A stretch of 64,000 nt of DNA from Solirubrobacterales bacterium. Lineage in GTDB: Bacteria; Actinomycetota; Thermoleophilia; Solirubrobacterales; Solirubrobacteraceae. The notes under the pieces were generated by a model, which was not told where the DNA came from, made no database searches, and saw only the letters and a list, made by a program, of their open reading frames with translations. Where the stretch lies: the NCBI GenBank assembly GCA_019240115.1, contig JAFAYV010000052.1:90681-154680 (forward strand). The letters run 5' to 3'. Position numbers and translations under genes: made by a program. Each line of letters starts with the position of its first letter. Within the stretch, counting starts at the first letter, position 1. Shown here one piece after another: positions 40,994 through 50,534 of the stretch.

Positions 40994-42607
40994 TCAGCCC
41001 TCCGTGCGGCCGCGGAGCTGCTCGGTCAGGGCGCGAGCATCGGCCAGCAGGCGCTGGGCCTCGCCGAGGTCGCCGCCATGCGCCGTCGCCTGCTCCCGGG
41101 TGACGGTCAGCTCGGCCCCCAGCCGCTCGAGCTCGGACCGCAGTCCCCCGGTCTCCGAGATCGCGGCGTCGCGCGAGATCTGAGCCGCCGCGAGCTGCTC
41201 GCGCAGCGAGGCGGACTCCTGCAGCTGGCGCTGATCCTCCGAGGCGTGAGCTCGCGCGTGCGCTTCGAGCTCTGAGATCCGCCGCCGGGCCGCGACCAGC
41301 GCCGCCTCGGCCTCGTCGCGGGCGGCGGTCGTCATCGTCAGCTGCTCGCGGATCATCGTCAGCTCGTCGCGCACGCCGGCGAGCTCCCGGTCGCTGGCCT
41401 CGCGCGCCTGCGTCAGCTGCGCCTCGGCCTCGCGACGCGCGGCCGTCAGCTCCGCCTCGGCCTCCCGACGCGCGGCCGCCAGCCCCGCCTCGGCCTCCCG
41501 ACGCGCGGCCGCCACCACCTCGTCGGCCTCCCGACGCGCGGCCGCCGTCGCCTCATCGACCTCCCGACGCGCGGTCGCCGCCGCCTCATCGACCTCCCGA
41601 CGCGCGATGGCCAGCTGCTCGTCAGCCCGGCGCTGTGCCGCATCGAGCTCCTCGCGCGCCTGGCCGCGCGCGGCCTCGAGCGCCTCGGCCGCCGCCTGGC
41701 GATCGCGCTCGAGCTCCTGGCGCGCCTCGTCGCGCTCGTTCAGGGCGGCGGAGAGGCGCTCGTCGAAATCCTCGCGCTGCTGGTTGACCGCGCTCATCAG
41801 CTGCTCGAGCTCATGGCGCAGCTCAGCGTGCGCGGTCTGCAGCTCGGCCTGCCGGACGCTACGCGCCTCGAGCTCGGCGTGGACGTCGGCGACCGTTCCC
41901 CGCAGCTGCGCCGCCTCCTCGGAGCGACGCTCGAGCTCGGCGTGCAGTGCGGCGACGGTCTCCTTCAGCAGCAGGTCGGCGAGTGGGCCGCCGCGTCCGG
42001 GCTCCCCTCCGCCCTCGATCCGCGCCACCGTGAAGGTCGGCTCCTCTTCGGAGCTTCGGGGTTCCTCGTCAGCGACCGACGCCGCGGCCGGGCCCGGCTC
42101 CCCCGCCGGAGCCGACGCCTGCGCCCGACCGGACTCCTGCGCCGCAGCGGACGCCGGCGGCTCCTCGGCGACCGTCCCGGGTGCCGCGACCGGACCGGAC
42201 GCCGCCGGCTCCTCGGCGACCGTCCCGGGTGCCGCGACCGGAACGGACGCCGCGGCGGACGCCGCCGGCTCCTCGGCGACCGTCCCGGGTGCCGCGACCG
42301 CGATCACCGCGTCGCCGACCCAGACGGCCGCCTGGCCGGGACGCGTCGGCACCGCCCAGTCGGGAAGGAGAAACTCCGCCGACCAGTCGGGCCCGATCGT
42401 TGCCGCGGGAGCGTCGCGATCCACCGAGAAACGATGACGGCGTCCCTGCAACTGCACGACGAGCAGCGGCTCGGCGTCCTCCGGACGCTCCTCGGTGAGC
42501 CAGCGCCCCACGAGGCGCAGCCGCACGTCGCGTCCCGGCCCGCGCGCCCGCTCGACCCGGTCGATGGCAATCGGGGCGTCGGCGGTGGCGGGCGGGGTCG
42601 TACTCAT
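40994..42607 (-). CDS. Unrecognised beta-domain plus long coiled-coil protein (paralogue of neighbour)
   Basis: The 537-residue protein has an N-terminal beta-rich domain (residues 15-105: DVRLRLVGRWLTEERP, VVQLQGRRHRFSVD, WSAEFLLPDWAVP, AAVWVGDAVIAVA) that aligns with the N-terminus of the 890-residue protein in length and in the GRW, GRRHRF and F-x-LP-x-W positions. A low-complexity linker follows, with AAPGTVAEEPAAS three times (about 105-200). Residues 205-535 are one long coiled coil, including an 11-residue Ala-Ala-Arg-Arg-Glu-Ala repeat. It has no membrane segment, so it is likely a cytoplasmic filament or scaffold protein. DivIVA-like or Scy-like functions are possible, but their N-terminal signatures are absent. 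Confidence 0.7.
   Translation of the reverse strand: MSTTPPATADAPIAIDRVERARGPGRDVRLRLVGRWLTEERPEDAEPLLVVQLQGRRHRFSVDRDAPAATIGPDWSAEFLLPDWAVPTRPGQAAVWVGDAVIAVAAPGTVAEEPAASAAASVPVAAPGTVAEEPAASGPVAAPGTVAEEPPASAAAQESGRAQASAPAGEPGPAAASVADEEPRSSEEEPTFTVARIEGGGEPGRGGPLADLLLKETVAALHAELERRSEEAAQLRGTVADVHAELEARSVRQAELQTAHAELRHELEQLMSAVNQQREDFDERLSAALNERDEARQELERDRQAAAEALEAARGQAREELDAAQRRADEQLAIARREVDEAAATARREVDEATAAARREADEVVAAARREAEAGLAAARREAEAELTAARREAEAQLTQAREASDRELAGVRDELTMIREQLTMTTAARDEAEAALVAARRRISELEAHARAHASEDQRQLQESASLREQLAAAQISRDAAISETGGLRSELERLGAELTVTREQATAHGGDLGEAQRLLADARALTEQLRGRTEG
41420..41610 (-). repeat. 33-bp tandem repeats in the coiled-coil gene
   Basis: About six 33-bp units, each containing CCTCCCGACGCGCGGCCG, encode the 11-residue repeat ARREA(D/E)xxxxA. 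The 11-residue (hendecad) period fits a right-handed or straight coiled coil and not the usual heptad. Confidence 0.85.
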
Positions 42608-42688
42608 CGGGGCTCGCGAGTGAGGCAGGGGTGGTCGGCGCGCAAGCCTGAGTTCGGCGGCGCCTCCCGCGAACCCTCCTACGCCCGC

Positions 42689-42862
42689 CTAAGAATTGTG
42701 CGCGCTGCCGCTCGTCGCCTGGCGGCCGGCGAACAGCACCCCGGCCAGGACGGCCGCGCCGACTCCGCCGAGCGCGATCTTCAGGCCGGTGCCGCTGAGC
42801 CGGCGGCGCAGGTACCACTTGGTGGCCTGCCAGACGACGAAGCCGAGAACCTTGTAACCCAT
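42689..42862 (-). CDS. Small membrane protein (57 aa) next to CHAD gene
   Basis: The product is MGYKVLGFVVWQATKW followed by a basic stretch (YLRRRL), a Gly/Ala-rich helix (IALGGVGAAVLAGVLFAG) and a short polar tail. I do not recognise it. It has one clear membrane segment and perhaps an amphipathic N-terminal helix. It starts 14 bp after the CHAD stop and precedes the two coiled-coil genes on the same strand. No strong ribosome site is visible, but the gene has a convincing membrane composition and a good place in the operon. Confidence 0.65.
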   Translation of the reverse strand: MGYKVLGFVVWQATKWYLRRRLSGTGLKIALGGVGAAVLAGVLFAGRQATSGSAHNS

Positions 42863-42876
42863 GGGTCGATCGTAGC

Positions 42877-43860
42877 TCAGGCGAAGGTCGCCTCGACGCT
42901 CGCCCGCCGCTGTGGCCCGGCCAGCTCGACCAAGCGCTCGGCGAACGCGTGACGCGCCACGAGCTCGTCGGCGCGCAGGCGGTCGATGAGCACGCCCATG
43001 GCCAGGCACGCGGCCGGACCGCGCCGCAGCGTCGCCACCTCGTCGGCGACCGCGCGCAGCAGCGCGATCTGGACCTCGCGATCCTGGTGGCGGCCGAGCG
43101 TGTCCTGGACGCCCTTCAGCGAGGCGATGAGCGGCCGCACCGCCTCTGCGCCGAACACGCTGAGCGCGAACAGCTCGAGCAGATAGCGAAGCTCCTTGCC
43201 CATCTTGCGCAGTTCGTGGTACTCCTCCGCCGAGCTGGAGTCGTCGATCGCCCCGCCGCGCTGCACGATGCGCAGATAGACGCGGTGGATGCGCCCGGCG
43301 ACCACCTCGCCGATCGGCCGGCCCGCGTCGGGCCGCTCCTCGACGGGGTGCTCGACGAGCGATTCGAGCAGCCGCTCCCAGTCGCCGACGAGCTCGGAGG
43401 CCCGCCGCGAGGTCAGCGCCCGTGCCATCTGGGCGTGCGCCGCCAGGCGCCCGTGCGCGAGCACGGGGCGCAGCGGCCGCAGGTCCGGTCGGATCTCCTC
43501 GGGCAGCATCGCCGCGAGCGCGTCGAAGTCCTCGACGTGGACGTCGTAGTCCCGGGCCGGCCCCGTGGCTCGCTGCAGCCAGCGGAACTCGCTGCGAAAG
43601 CCGGGCAGCTCGACCGCCGGGAACACCCGGCGCAGCTGGCGCTGCACCGTGCGTGAGCGCCGCACGGCGATCCGCAGCTGGTGCAGGTACTCGGGATCGC
43701 GGCCGTCCAGCGCGCCCTCGCGGTTGTCGAGGATGACCGTCAGCAGACGCCGCAGCACCTGCGCGGCGGCGGCATCGGCGCGCTGGTCGTAGGCGAGCTC
43801 GACGTCGAACTTCGCGCGGGCGACGCCGCCGGCGGGGGTGCTGTCGGACGCCCCGATCAT
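42877..43860 (-). CDS. CHAD-domain protein
   Basis: The 327-residue helical protein belongs to the CHAD family (conserved histidine alpha-helical domain), which binds inorganic polyphosphate and is often fused or linked to CYTH/triphosphatase proteins. Hallmarks are VHQLRIAVRRSRT-like YLHQLRIAVRRSRTVQRQL near residue 60, ARDYDVHVEDFD, and YHELRKMGKELRYLLELF near residue 200 with a second conserved His and Lys/Arg cluster, then GVQDTLGRHQDREV. No CYTH domain is attached. I chose ATG 43860, 16 bp after the argD stop. It is at the end of the arginine operon, a setting with no obvious functional reason. Confidence 0.9.
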   Translation of the reverse strand: MIGASDSTPAGGVARAKFDVELAYDQRADAAAAQVLRRLLTVILDNREGALDGRDPEYLHQLRIAVRRSRTVQRQLRRVFPAVELPGFRSEFRWLQRATGPARDYDVHVEDFDALAAMLPEEIRPDLRPLRPVLAHGRLAAHAQMARALTSRRASELVGDWERLLESLVEHPVEERPDAGRPIGEVVAGRIHRVYLRIVQRGGAIDDSSSAEEYHELRKMGKELRYLLELFALSVFGAEAVRPLIASLKGVQDTLGRHQDREVQIALLRAVADEVATLRRGPAACLAMGVLIDRLRADELVARHAFAERLVELAGPQRRASVEATFA

Positions 43861-43876
43861 CGGCACCCCGATCCGG

Positions 43877-45039
<1,163 letters not shown>

Positions 45040-45043
<4 letters not shown>

Positions 45044-45900
45044 CGCGACGCTCTGGGGACGATCTTCGTGCCCTGGCCGGCGTCGGTGAACAGCTCCATC
45101 AGCAGCGAGTGGGGCACCCGGCCGTCGACGATCGCCGCCGCCGAGACGCCCCCGTGGATGGCGTCGACGCAGGCGGCGAGCTTCGGGCGCATGCCGCCGC
45201 TCGTCTGGGTCAGGGCCGCCTGGACCTCCTCGACACCGGCCTCGGAGACGAGCGTGCCGGGGTCCCGCGGATCGCGCAGCCAGCCGGGGACGTCGGTCAG
45301 GAACATCACCTTGTAGGCGCCGAGCGCCCGCGCCACGGCCCCGGCGGCCTCGTCGGCGTTGATGTTGTACGAGTGGCCGTCCCGATCGGCGCCGACGCTT
45401 GCGACGACGGGAATGTAGTCCTGGGAGAAGTGGCGCAGCACGTTGACGTCGACGCGCTCGATCCGCCCCACGAAACCGATGTCCTGGCCCGACGGGGCGA
45501 GCTGGCGGCTGGCGCGCAACAGCAGCCCGTCGTCGCCGCAGAGGCCGACCGCCGGCTGCCCGTGGCGGTTGATGAGCAGGACGATGTCCTTGTTGACCTT
45601 GCCGACGAGGACCATCTTGGCCACCTCGACCGTCGCCGCGTCGGAGACGCGGAGGCCGTCGACGAACTCGATCGGCAGATCGAGCCGGCGCATGTAGCCG
45701 GAGATCTCGGGACCACCGCCGTGGATGATGATCGGGTTCATCCCGACGTACTTGAGCAGGACGACGTCGCGGGCGAAATCCTCCTTGAGCGCCGGATCGG
45801 TCATCGCCGCGCCGCCGTACTTGATCACCACGGTCTTGCCGTGGAACTCGCGGATGTAGGGCAGCGCCTCGAGCAGGGTCCCGACGTCGCGCATGCTCAT
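45040..45900 (-). CDS. argB: Acetylglutamate kinase ArgB
   Basis: The 286-residue amino-acid kinase phosphorylates N-acetylglutamate. It has VVIKYGGAAMTDPALKEDFARDVVLLKYVGMNPIIIHGGGPEI at the N-terminus, SYNINADEAAGAVA and LTDVPGWLRDP, and ends with the arginine-sensitive type C-terminus (SLLMELFTDAGQGTKI). The N-terminal helix MSMRDVGTLLEALPYIREF fits the hexameric, arginine-inhibited class. I chose ATG 45900, which overlaps the argJ stop by 4 bp; ATG 45894 is also possible. Confidence 0.95.
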
Positions 45901-47135
45901 GTCGTGTAGTCGGCGTTCAGCGAGACGTACTCGTGCCCGAGATCGGAGAAGTAGATCTCGGACTCGGCTCCGTCTCCGGGGAGGGCGATCGCATAGTCGA
46001 CCTCGGGGCCGCTGACCGCCTGGGCGAGCGCGGCCGCGTCGTGGGGCACGTGAGCCCCCCGCGCGCACACCGGGACGCCTTCGATGGCGACGTCGAGCTC
46101 GAGCGGGGCGCTGCCGGGCACCGCGGCGCCGGCGGCCTGGACGATCCGGCCCCAGTTGGGGTCGCCGCCGTAGAGCGCGGTCTTGACCAGCGGCGAGTCG
46201 GCGACCGCGCGGGCCACCCGCTGGGTCAGCTCCTCGTCGCCGCCGCTGACCACGACACGGCCCGTGCGCCGCGCGCCCTCGCCGTCGGCGACCACCCGCA
46301 GCGCGAGCTGGCGCAGGAGCGCGTCGATCGCCTCGCCGAGGCGCAGCTCCTCCTCGGTCTCGGGCTCGACCGCGACGCCCGAGGCCCCGCTGGCCTGCAG
46401 CACGACGGTGTCGTTGGTCGACAGCTGCCCGTCGACCGAGATCCGCTCGAACGAGCGCTTCAGGCAGACGCTGAGCAGCAGGTCACACGTCGCCGCTGAC
46501 ATCCGCGCGTCGGTCTGCACGAAGCAGAGCATCGTCGCCAGTCGCGGCGAGATCATTCCCGCGCCCTTGGCCTGGGCGCAGACGCGGACGGTGCCCGAGG
46601 CCAGGCGCACCTCGAGCGTCGCGTGCTTGTCGATCGCATCGGTCGTCCGGATCGCCTGCGCGAACGCGCCGTCGCCGCCGGATGAGAGCTCGTGCGCGGC
46701 CCGCGCGATGCCCTGATTGACCCTGCTCATGGGCAGCGGCACGCCGATGATCCCGGTCGAGGCGACCGCCACCCGATCCTCGGGCACGCGGGCGACGAGC
46801 GCGCCGGCGCCCTGCATCCTGGCGGCGTTCTCCAAACCCATGCGGCCGGTGGCGGCGTTCGCGTTGCCGGCGTTGACAACGACCGCGCGGATCGCGTCCA
46901 GGCGGCAGCGCTGGCGGCACAGCTGCACCGGCGGGGCCGCCGTCCCGGAGACGGTGAACCGCGCGGCGCTCGTCGCCTCGGGGGCGTCGCAGACCATGAG
47001 CCCGACGTCGGGCGCACCCGATTCCTTGATGCCGGCGGCGACCCCGGCGGCGCGGAACCCCGCCGGCAGACCGCCCGCAAGCTCGTCGATCTGCGCCAGC
47101 GGTTCGATCCAGCGGCTCGTGAAGAAGGCGCTCAC
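45897..47135 (-). CDS. argJ: Bifunctional glutamate N-acetyltransferase / ornithine acetyltransferase ArgJ
   Basis: The 412-residue protein recycles the acetyl group from acetylornithine to glutamate and may also use acetyl-CoA. It contains GFRAAGVAAGIKESG, KGAGMISPRLATMLCFVQTDA with the autocleavage/nucleophile Thr before Met, and late DPNWGRIVQAAGAA. Most homologues have GMIAPNMATML here, so the segment is slightly altered but keeps the A-T-M core. It starts with GTG, overlapping the argC stop by 4 bp. Its presence means the organism uses the cyclic arginine pathway. Confidence 0.94.
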   Translation of the reverse strand: MSAFFTSRWIEPLAQIDELAGGLPAGFRAAGVAAGIKESGAPDVGLMVCDAPEATSAARFTVSGTAAPPVQLCRQRCRLDAIRAVVVNAGNANAATGRMGLENAARMQGAGALVARVPEDRVAVASTGIIGVPLPMSRVNQGIARAAHELSSGGDGAFAQAIRTTDAIDKHATLEVRLASGTVRVCAQAKGAGMISPRLATMLCFVQTDARMSAATCDLLLSVCLKRSFERISVDGQLSTNDTVVLQASGASGVAVEPETEEELRLGEAIDALLRQLALRVVADGEGARRTGRVVVSGGDEELTQRVARAVADSPLVKTALYGGDPNWGRIVQAAGAAVPGSAPLELDVAIEGVPVCARGAHVPHDAAALAQAVSGPEVDYAIALPGDGAESEIYFSDLGHEYVSLNADYTT

Positions 47136-48136
47136 GCGGCGAGACCCTCCCCTTCGGCAAGCCCCAGCATGAGGTTGAGGTTCTGCACCGCCTGCGACGC
47201 CGCACCCTTCCAGAGGTTGTCGATCGCCGAGAAGACGATCACCCGGCCGGTGCGCTCGTCGACGTGGACCGCGATCCGGCAGATGTTCGTCTCGCGCACG
47301 TCACGCACTCCGGGCAGGCCGTCGGTGAGCTCGACGAACGGCTCGTCGGCGTAGGCCTCGCGATAGATCTCGCGCGCGTCGAGCTCGGCGCTCGGACCCT
47401 CGCGGACCGTGACGTAGCACGAGCACAGCTCCCCCTGATCGAGCGGGATCAGGTGGGGGGTGAAGGTGATCGGCCCGGGCGCGCCCAGCGCCGCCAGCTC
47501 CTGCTCGATCTCGGGCGTGTGGCGGTGCCGGGGCACGCCGTAGGGGTTGAGGTTCTCGTCGACGGTGACGAAGTGGGTCTTGTCGGTGGCCGCCCGGCCG
47601 GCGCCCGAGGCGCCCGACTTGGCGTCGATGATCACCTCGGCGATCGCGCCGGTCCGCGCCAGCGGGGCCAGCGCGAGCACGCTGGCGGTCGGATAGCAGC
47701 CGGGGTTGGCGACGAGCCGGGCCACGCGGATGCGATCGCGGTAGAGCTCGGGCAGGCCATAGACCGCCTGCTCGATCAGCCCCGGCTCGGGATGCTGGCG
47801 ATACCACTCGGCGTACACGGCGGGGTCGCGGAGGCGGAAGTCGGCGCTGAGGTCGACGACGCGCACGTCGCGGCGTAGGAGCTCTGAGACGAGCTCGGCG
47901 GCGGCGCCGTGCGGATAGGCGACGATCGCGGCGTCGACGTCGGCGTGGCGGTCGAGGTCGAGCTCCTCGAGCACGAGCGGGACCCGATGGTGGGGGTAGA
48001 GATCGTCGAGCCGACGCCCGACGTCCGACCGCGCGGTCGTGAAGCGCAGCTCCAGACCGGGATGGCGGTGCACGAGCCGGGCGCTGAGCGCGCCGGCGTA
48101 GCCCGCGGCGCCGAAGACGGCGACGCTAGGAGTCAC
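47132..48136 (-). CDS. argC: N-acetyl-gamma-glutamyl-phosphate reductase ArgC
   Basis: The 334-residue enzyme reduces acetylglutamyl phosphate with NADPH. The Rossmann loop is FGAAGYAGAL, and the catalytic cysteine lies in VANPGCYPTASVLAL. KSGASGAGRAATDKTHF and HRHTPEIEQEL are characteristic of the family. It starts with GTG, overlapping the pheT stop by 11 bp, so phenylalanyl-tRNA synthetase and arginine synthesis are on one transcript. No arginine operator could be recognised in the coding overlap. Confidence 0.95.
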   Translation of the reverse strand: MTPSVAVFGAAGYAGALSARLVHRHPGLELRFTTARSDVGRRLDDLYPHHRVPLVLEELDLDRHADVDAAIVAYPHGAAAELVSELLRRDVRVVDLSADFRLRDPAVYAEWYRQHPEPGLIEQAVYGLPELYRDRIRVARLVANPGCYPTASVLALAPLARTGAIAEVIIDAKSGASGAGRAATDKTHFVTVDENLNPYGVPRHRHTPEIEQELAALGAPGPITFTPHLIPLDQGELCSCYVTVREGPSAELDAREIYREAYADEPFVELTDGLPGVRDVRETNICRIAVHVDERTGRVIVFSAIDNLWKGAASQAVQNLNLMLGLAEGEGLAA

Positions 48137-50534
48137 GGACCCGGCCCCGGAGCCGGTCGGTCAACGCGGCGGCGATCTTGCGCCGCCGGGTGGCGACCTC
48201 CGCGTCGGTCAGCGTGCGGTCGCTGGCCTGGAACTGCAGCCGCAGCGCGAGCGAGACATTGCCCACGCCGATCCGCTGCTCGTCGCGGTAGACGTCGAAC
48301 ACCTCGGCGCCGGTCAGCAGCGCGCCGCCGGCCTCGCGGACGATCGCGATCACCTCGGCGGCGGTGACCCCGTCGGCGACGATGACCGCGAGGTCCTCGC
48401 GAACCGCCGGGAAGCTCGTCAGGTCGCGGTATCGCGGGACGGCGAGCAGCTCGGCGGCGTCCTCGAGATCGAGCTCGAGGGCGGCCACGGGATCGGTCAG
48501 GTCCCACAGCGCCGCGACGCTCGGGTGGATCTCCCCCAGCCAGCCGGCGTCCCGGTCGCCGAGATCCACGCGCGCGGCCCGCCCCGGATGCAGGAACGGC
48601 TCGGGCGGATCGGCGGCCCGCACCGTCCAGGGCAGGCGCACGGCGTCGAGCAGGCCGGCCAGTACGCCCTTGGCGGCGAATACGTCGGCCGCCGGCGGCG
48701 CCCCGTCGCGCCAGGTCGGCGGCCGGACGGGCCCGATGAGCAGCGCGGCGATGTGATACGGCTCGACCGGGACGTCGTCGCGCATCGCGTACACCGCCCC
48801 GGCCTCGAACAGCCGCACGACGGCGGCGCCGCGCGCGCGGTTGCGCTGCGCGACGTCGAGCAGCGAGCCCAGCAGCGTCGTGCGCAGACGGGCCTGCTCG
48901 GCCGACATCGGGTTGCGCAGGTCGATCGGGAAGCGGTCGCGCAGGCGCAGCCGCTCGGCGGTCTCGGGACTCTCGAAGCTCCAGCCGATGATCTCGTGCA
49001 ATCCCTGCGCGGTCAGCGCGTCGGCCGCGTGGCGGCGCAGGCGCTGGCGATCGGTCAGCCGCCCCGAGGCGCCGCGCCGCGAGGGCAGCGAGGCGGGCAG
49101 GTCCTGCAGCGCCCCGAGCCGCGACACCTCCTCGATCAGATCGGCCTCGCGGGTGACGTCGGCGCGCCGGAACGCGGGGACGGTGACGTCGAGTCCGTCG
49201 GCCGCGTCGGCGACGGTGAACTGCAGCGCGGTCAGGATCTCCGCCGAGCGCGACCGCGGCACCTCCACGCCGAGCAGGCCGCTGACCCGGGCGTCGCGCA
49301 GGCGGATCGCGGCCGCCGGGCGGGTGGGCTCCGAATATCCGACGTCGATCGTCCCCGGCGCCACGCGCGCACCGCAGACCTCGATCATCAGCTGGGTGGC
49401 GAGCACCTGGGCGTCCATCGCCTGCTCGGGCGCAAGGCCCTTCTCGTTGCGTCCCGACGCCTCGGAGCGCAGCCCGAGCGCCAGCGAGGTGCGGTGCACG
49501 TTGGCCCCGTCCCAGGTCGCAACCTCCATCAGCACGCGGGTCGTCGCCTGCGAGACCTCGGAGCGGGCGCCGCCCATGACGCCGGCGATCGAGGTCGGAC
49601 CGTCGTCGTCGGCGATCAGCACCATGTCGGAGGTCAGCGTCCGCGCCTGACCGTCGAGCGTCCGCACGGTCTCCCCGTCGCGCGCGCGGCGTACGACGAG
49701 CTCGCCGCCGGCCACCCGATCGAGATCGAACGCGTGCAGCGGCTGGCCGATCAGCAGCATGACGTAGTTGGTGACGTCGACGACGTTGGAGATCGGCCGC
49801 TGGCCGGCGGCCATCAGGCGCGCCTTCAGCCACGCCGGGGACGGACCGACGGTCACGTCCTCGAACACCCGCGCGGTGAAGCGCGGACACAGATCGGGGC
49901 ACTCGACGGTCACGCGCGCGTCCGCGACCGGGCCCGGGACGCCGGGATCGCGCGTCCACGGCGGAGCGGCGAGCGGCGCGCCGGTGGCGGCGTGGGCCTC
50001 GCGCGCGATCCCGTACACGGCCAGGCAGTCGGGACGGTTGGGGGTGATCTCGAGCACGAGCACGTCGGTCGACAGCGGCAGCACCTCGGTGAGCGGGGTG
50101 CCCGCGGCGAGCCCGTCGGAGAGCACCATGATCCCGTCGTGATCGATGCCGATCGCGACCTCGTCCTCGGCGAGGATCATGCCGTTGGACAGCTGGCCGC
50201 GCAGCTTGGCGACCTTCAACCTCACGCCGGTGGGCATGACCGCCCCCGGTCGCGCCACCGCCACCGTCTGCCCGGTGGCGACGTTCGGCGCCCCGCAGAC
50301 GATCTGGCTGCACTCGCCGTCGCCGGTGTCGACCTGGCAGACGCGCAGGCGGTCGGCGTCGGGATGCTGGCGCGCGTCGAGGACCTTGCCGACGACGAAG
50401 TGCTCCAGCCCCGACACGCCATGGGTCTCGACCCGCTCGACCTCGGTCCCGGTCATCGCGAGGCGCTCGGCGAGCGCGAACACATCGAGGTCGGGGGCGC
50501 AGTACTCGTGCAGCCATTCCAGCGGGACGCGCAT
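48126..50534 (-). CDS. pheT: Phenylalanyl-tRNA synthetase beta subunit
   Basis: The 802-residue beta chain has an EMAP-type tRNA-binding domain at about 40-150 (VVGKVLDARQHPDADRLRVCQVDTG, IVCGAPNVATGQ), the B3/B4 editing domain, B5 near 400-475, a catalytic-like core and the anticodon-binding FDX-ACB domain at about 705-800 (RDLTSFPAVREDLAVIV, DRTLTDAEV). I place the start at ATG 50534 (MRVPLEWLHEY), which shares one base with the pheS stop (TGATG); a longer frame is an overlap artefact. Confidence 0.95.
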   Translation of the reverse strand: MRVPLEWLHEYCAPDLDVFALAERLAMTGTEVERVETHGVSGLEHFVVGKVLDARQHPDADRLRVCQVDTGDGECSQIVCGAPNVATGQTVAVARPGAVMPTGVRLKVAKLRGQLSNGMILAEDEVAIGIDHDGIMVLSDGLAAGTPLTEVLPLSTDVLVLEITPNRPDCLAVYGIAREAHAATGAPLAAPPWTRDPGVPGPVADARVTVECPDLCPRFTARVFEDVTVGPSPAWLKARLMAAGQRPISNVVDVTNYVMLLIGQPLHAFDLDRVAGGELVVRRARDGETVRTLDGQARTLTSDMVLIADDDGPTSIAGVMGGARSEVSQATTRVLMEVATWDGANVHRTSLALGLRSEASGRNEKGLAPEQAMDAQVLATQLMIEVCGARVAPGTIDVGYSEPTRPAAAIRLRDARVSGLLGVEVPRSRSAEILTALQFTVADAADGLDVTVPAFRRADVTREADLIEEVSRLGALQDLPASLPSRRGASGRLTDRQRLRRHAADALTAQGLHEIIGWSFESPETAERLRLRDRFPIDLRNPMSAEQARLRTTLLGSLLDVAQRNRARGAAVVRLFEAGAVYAMRDDVPVEPYHIAALLIGPVRPPTWRDGAPPAADVFAAKGVLAGLLDAVRLPWTVRAADPPEPFLHPGRAARVDLGDRDAGWLGEIHPSVAALWDLTDPVAALELDLEDAAELLAVPRYRDLTSFPAVREDLAVIVADGVTAAEVIAIVREAGGALLTGAEVFDVYRDEQRIGVGNVSLALRLQFQASDRTLTDAEVATRRRKIAAALTDRLRGRVRDS

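Noticed and set aside
36332-41275. A 1647-codon open frame on the plus strand opposite dnaE and the 890-aa gene
   Set aside because: It mirrors strong genes on the other strand; high GC at third codon positions keeps the antisense frame open. Its translation has Arg/Ala/Gly-rich bias and no domain.
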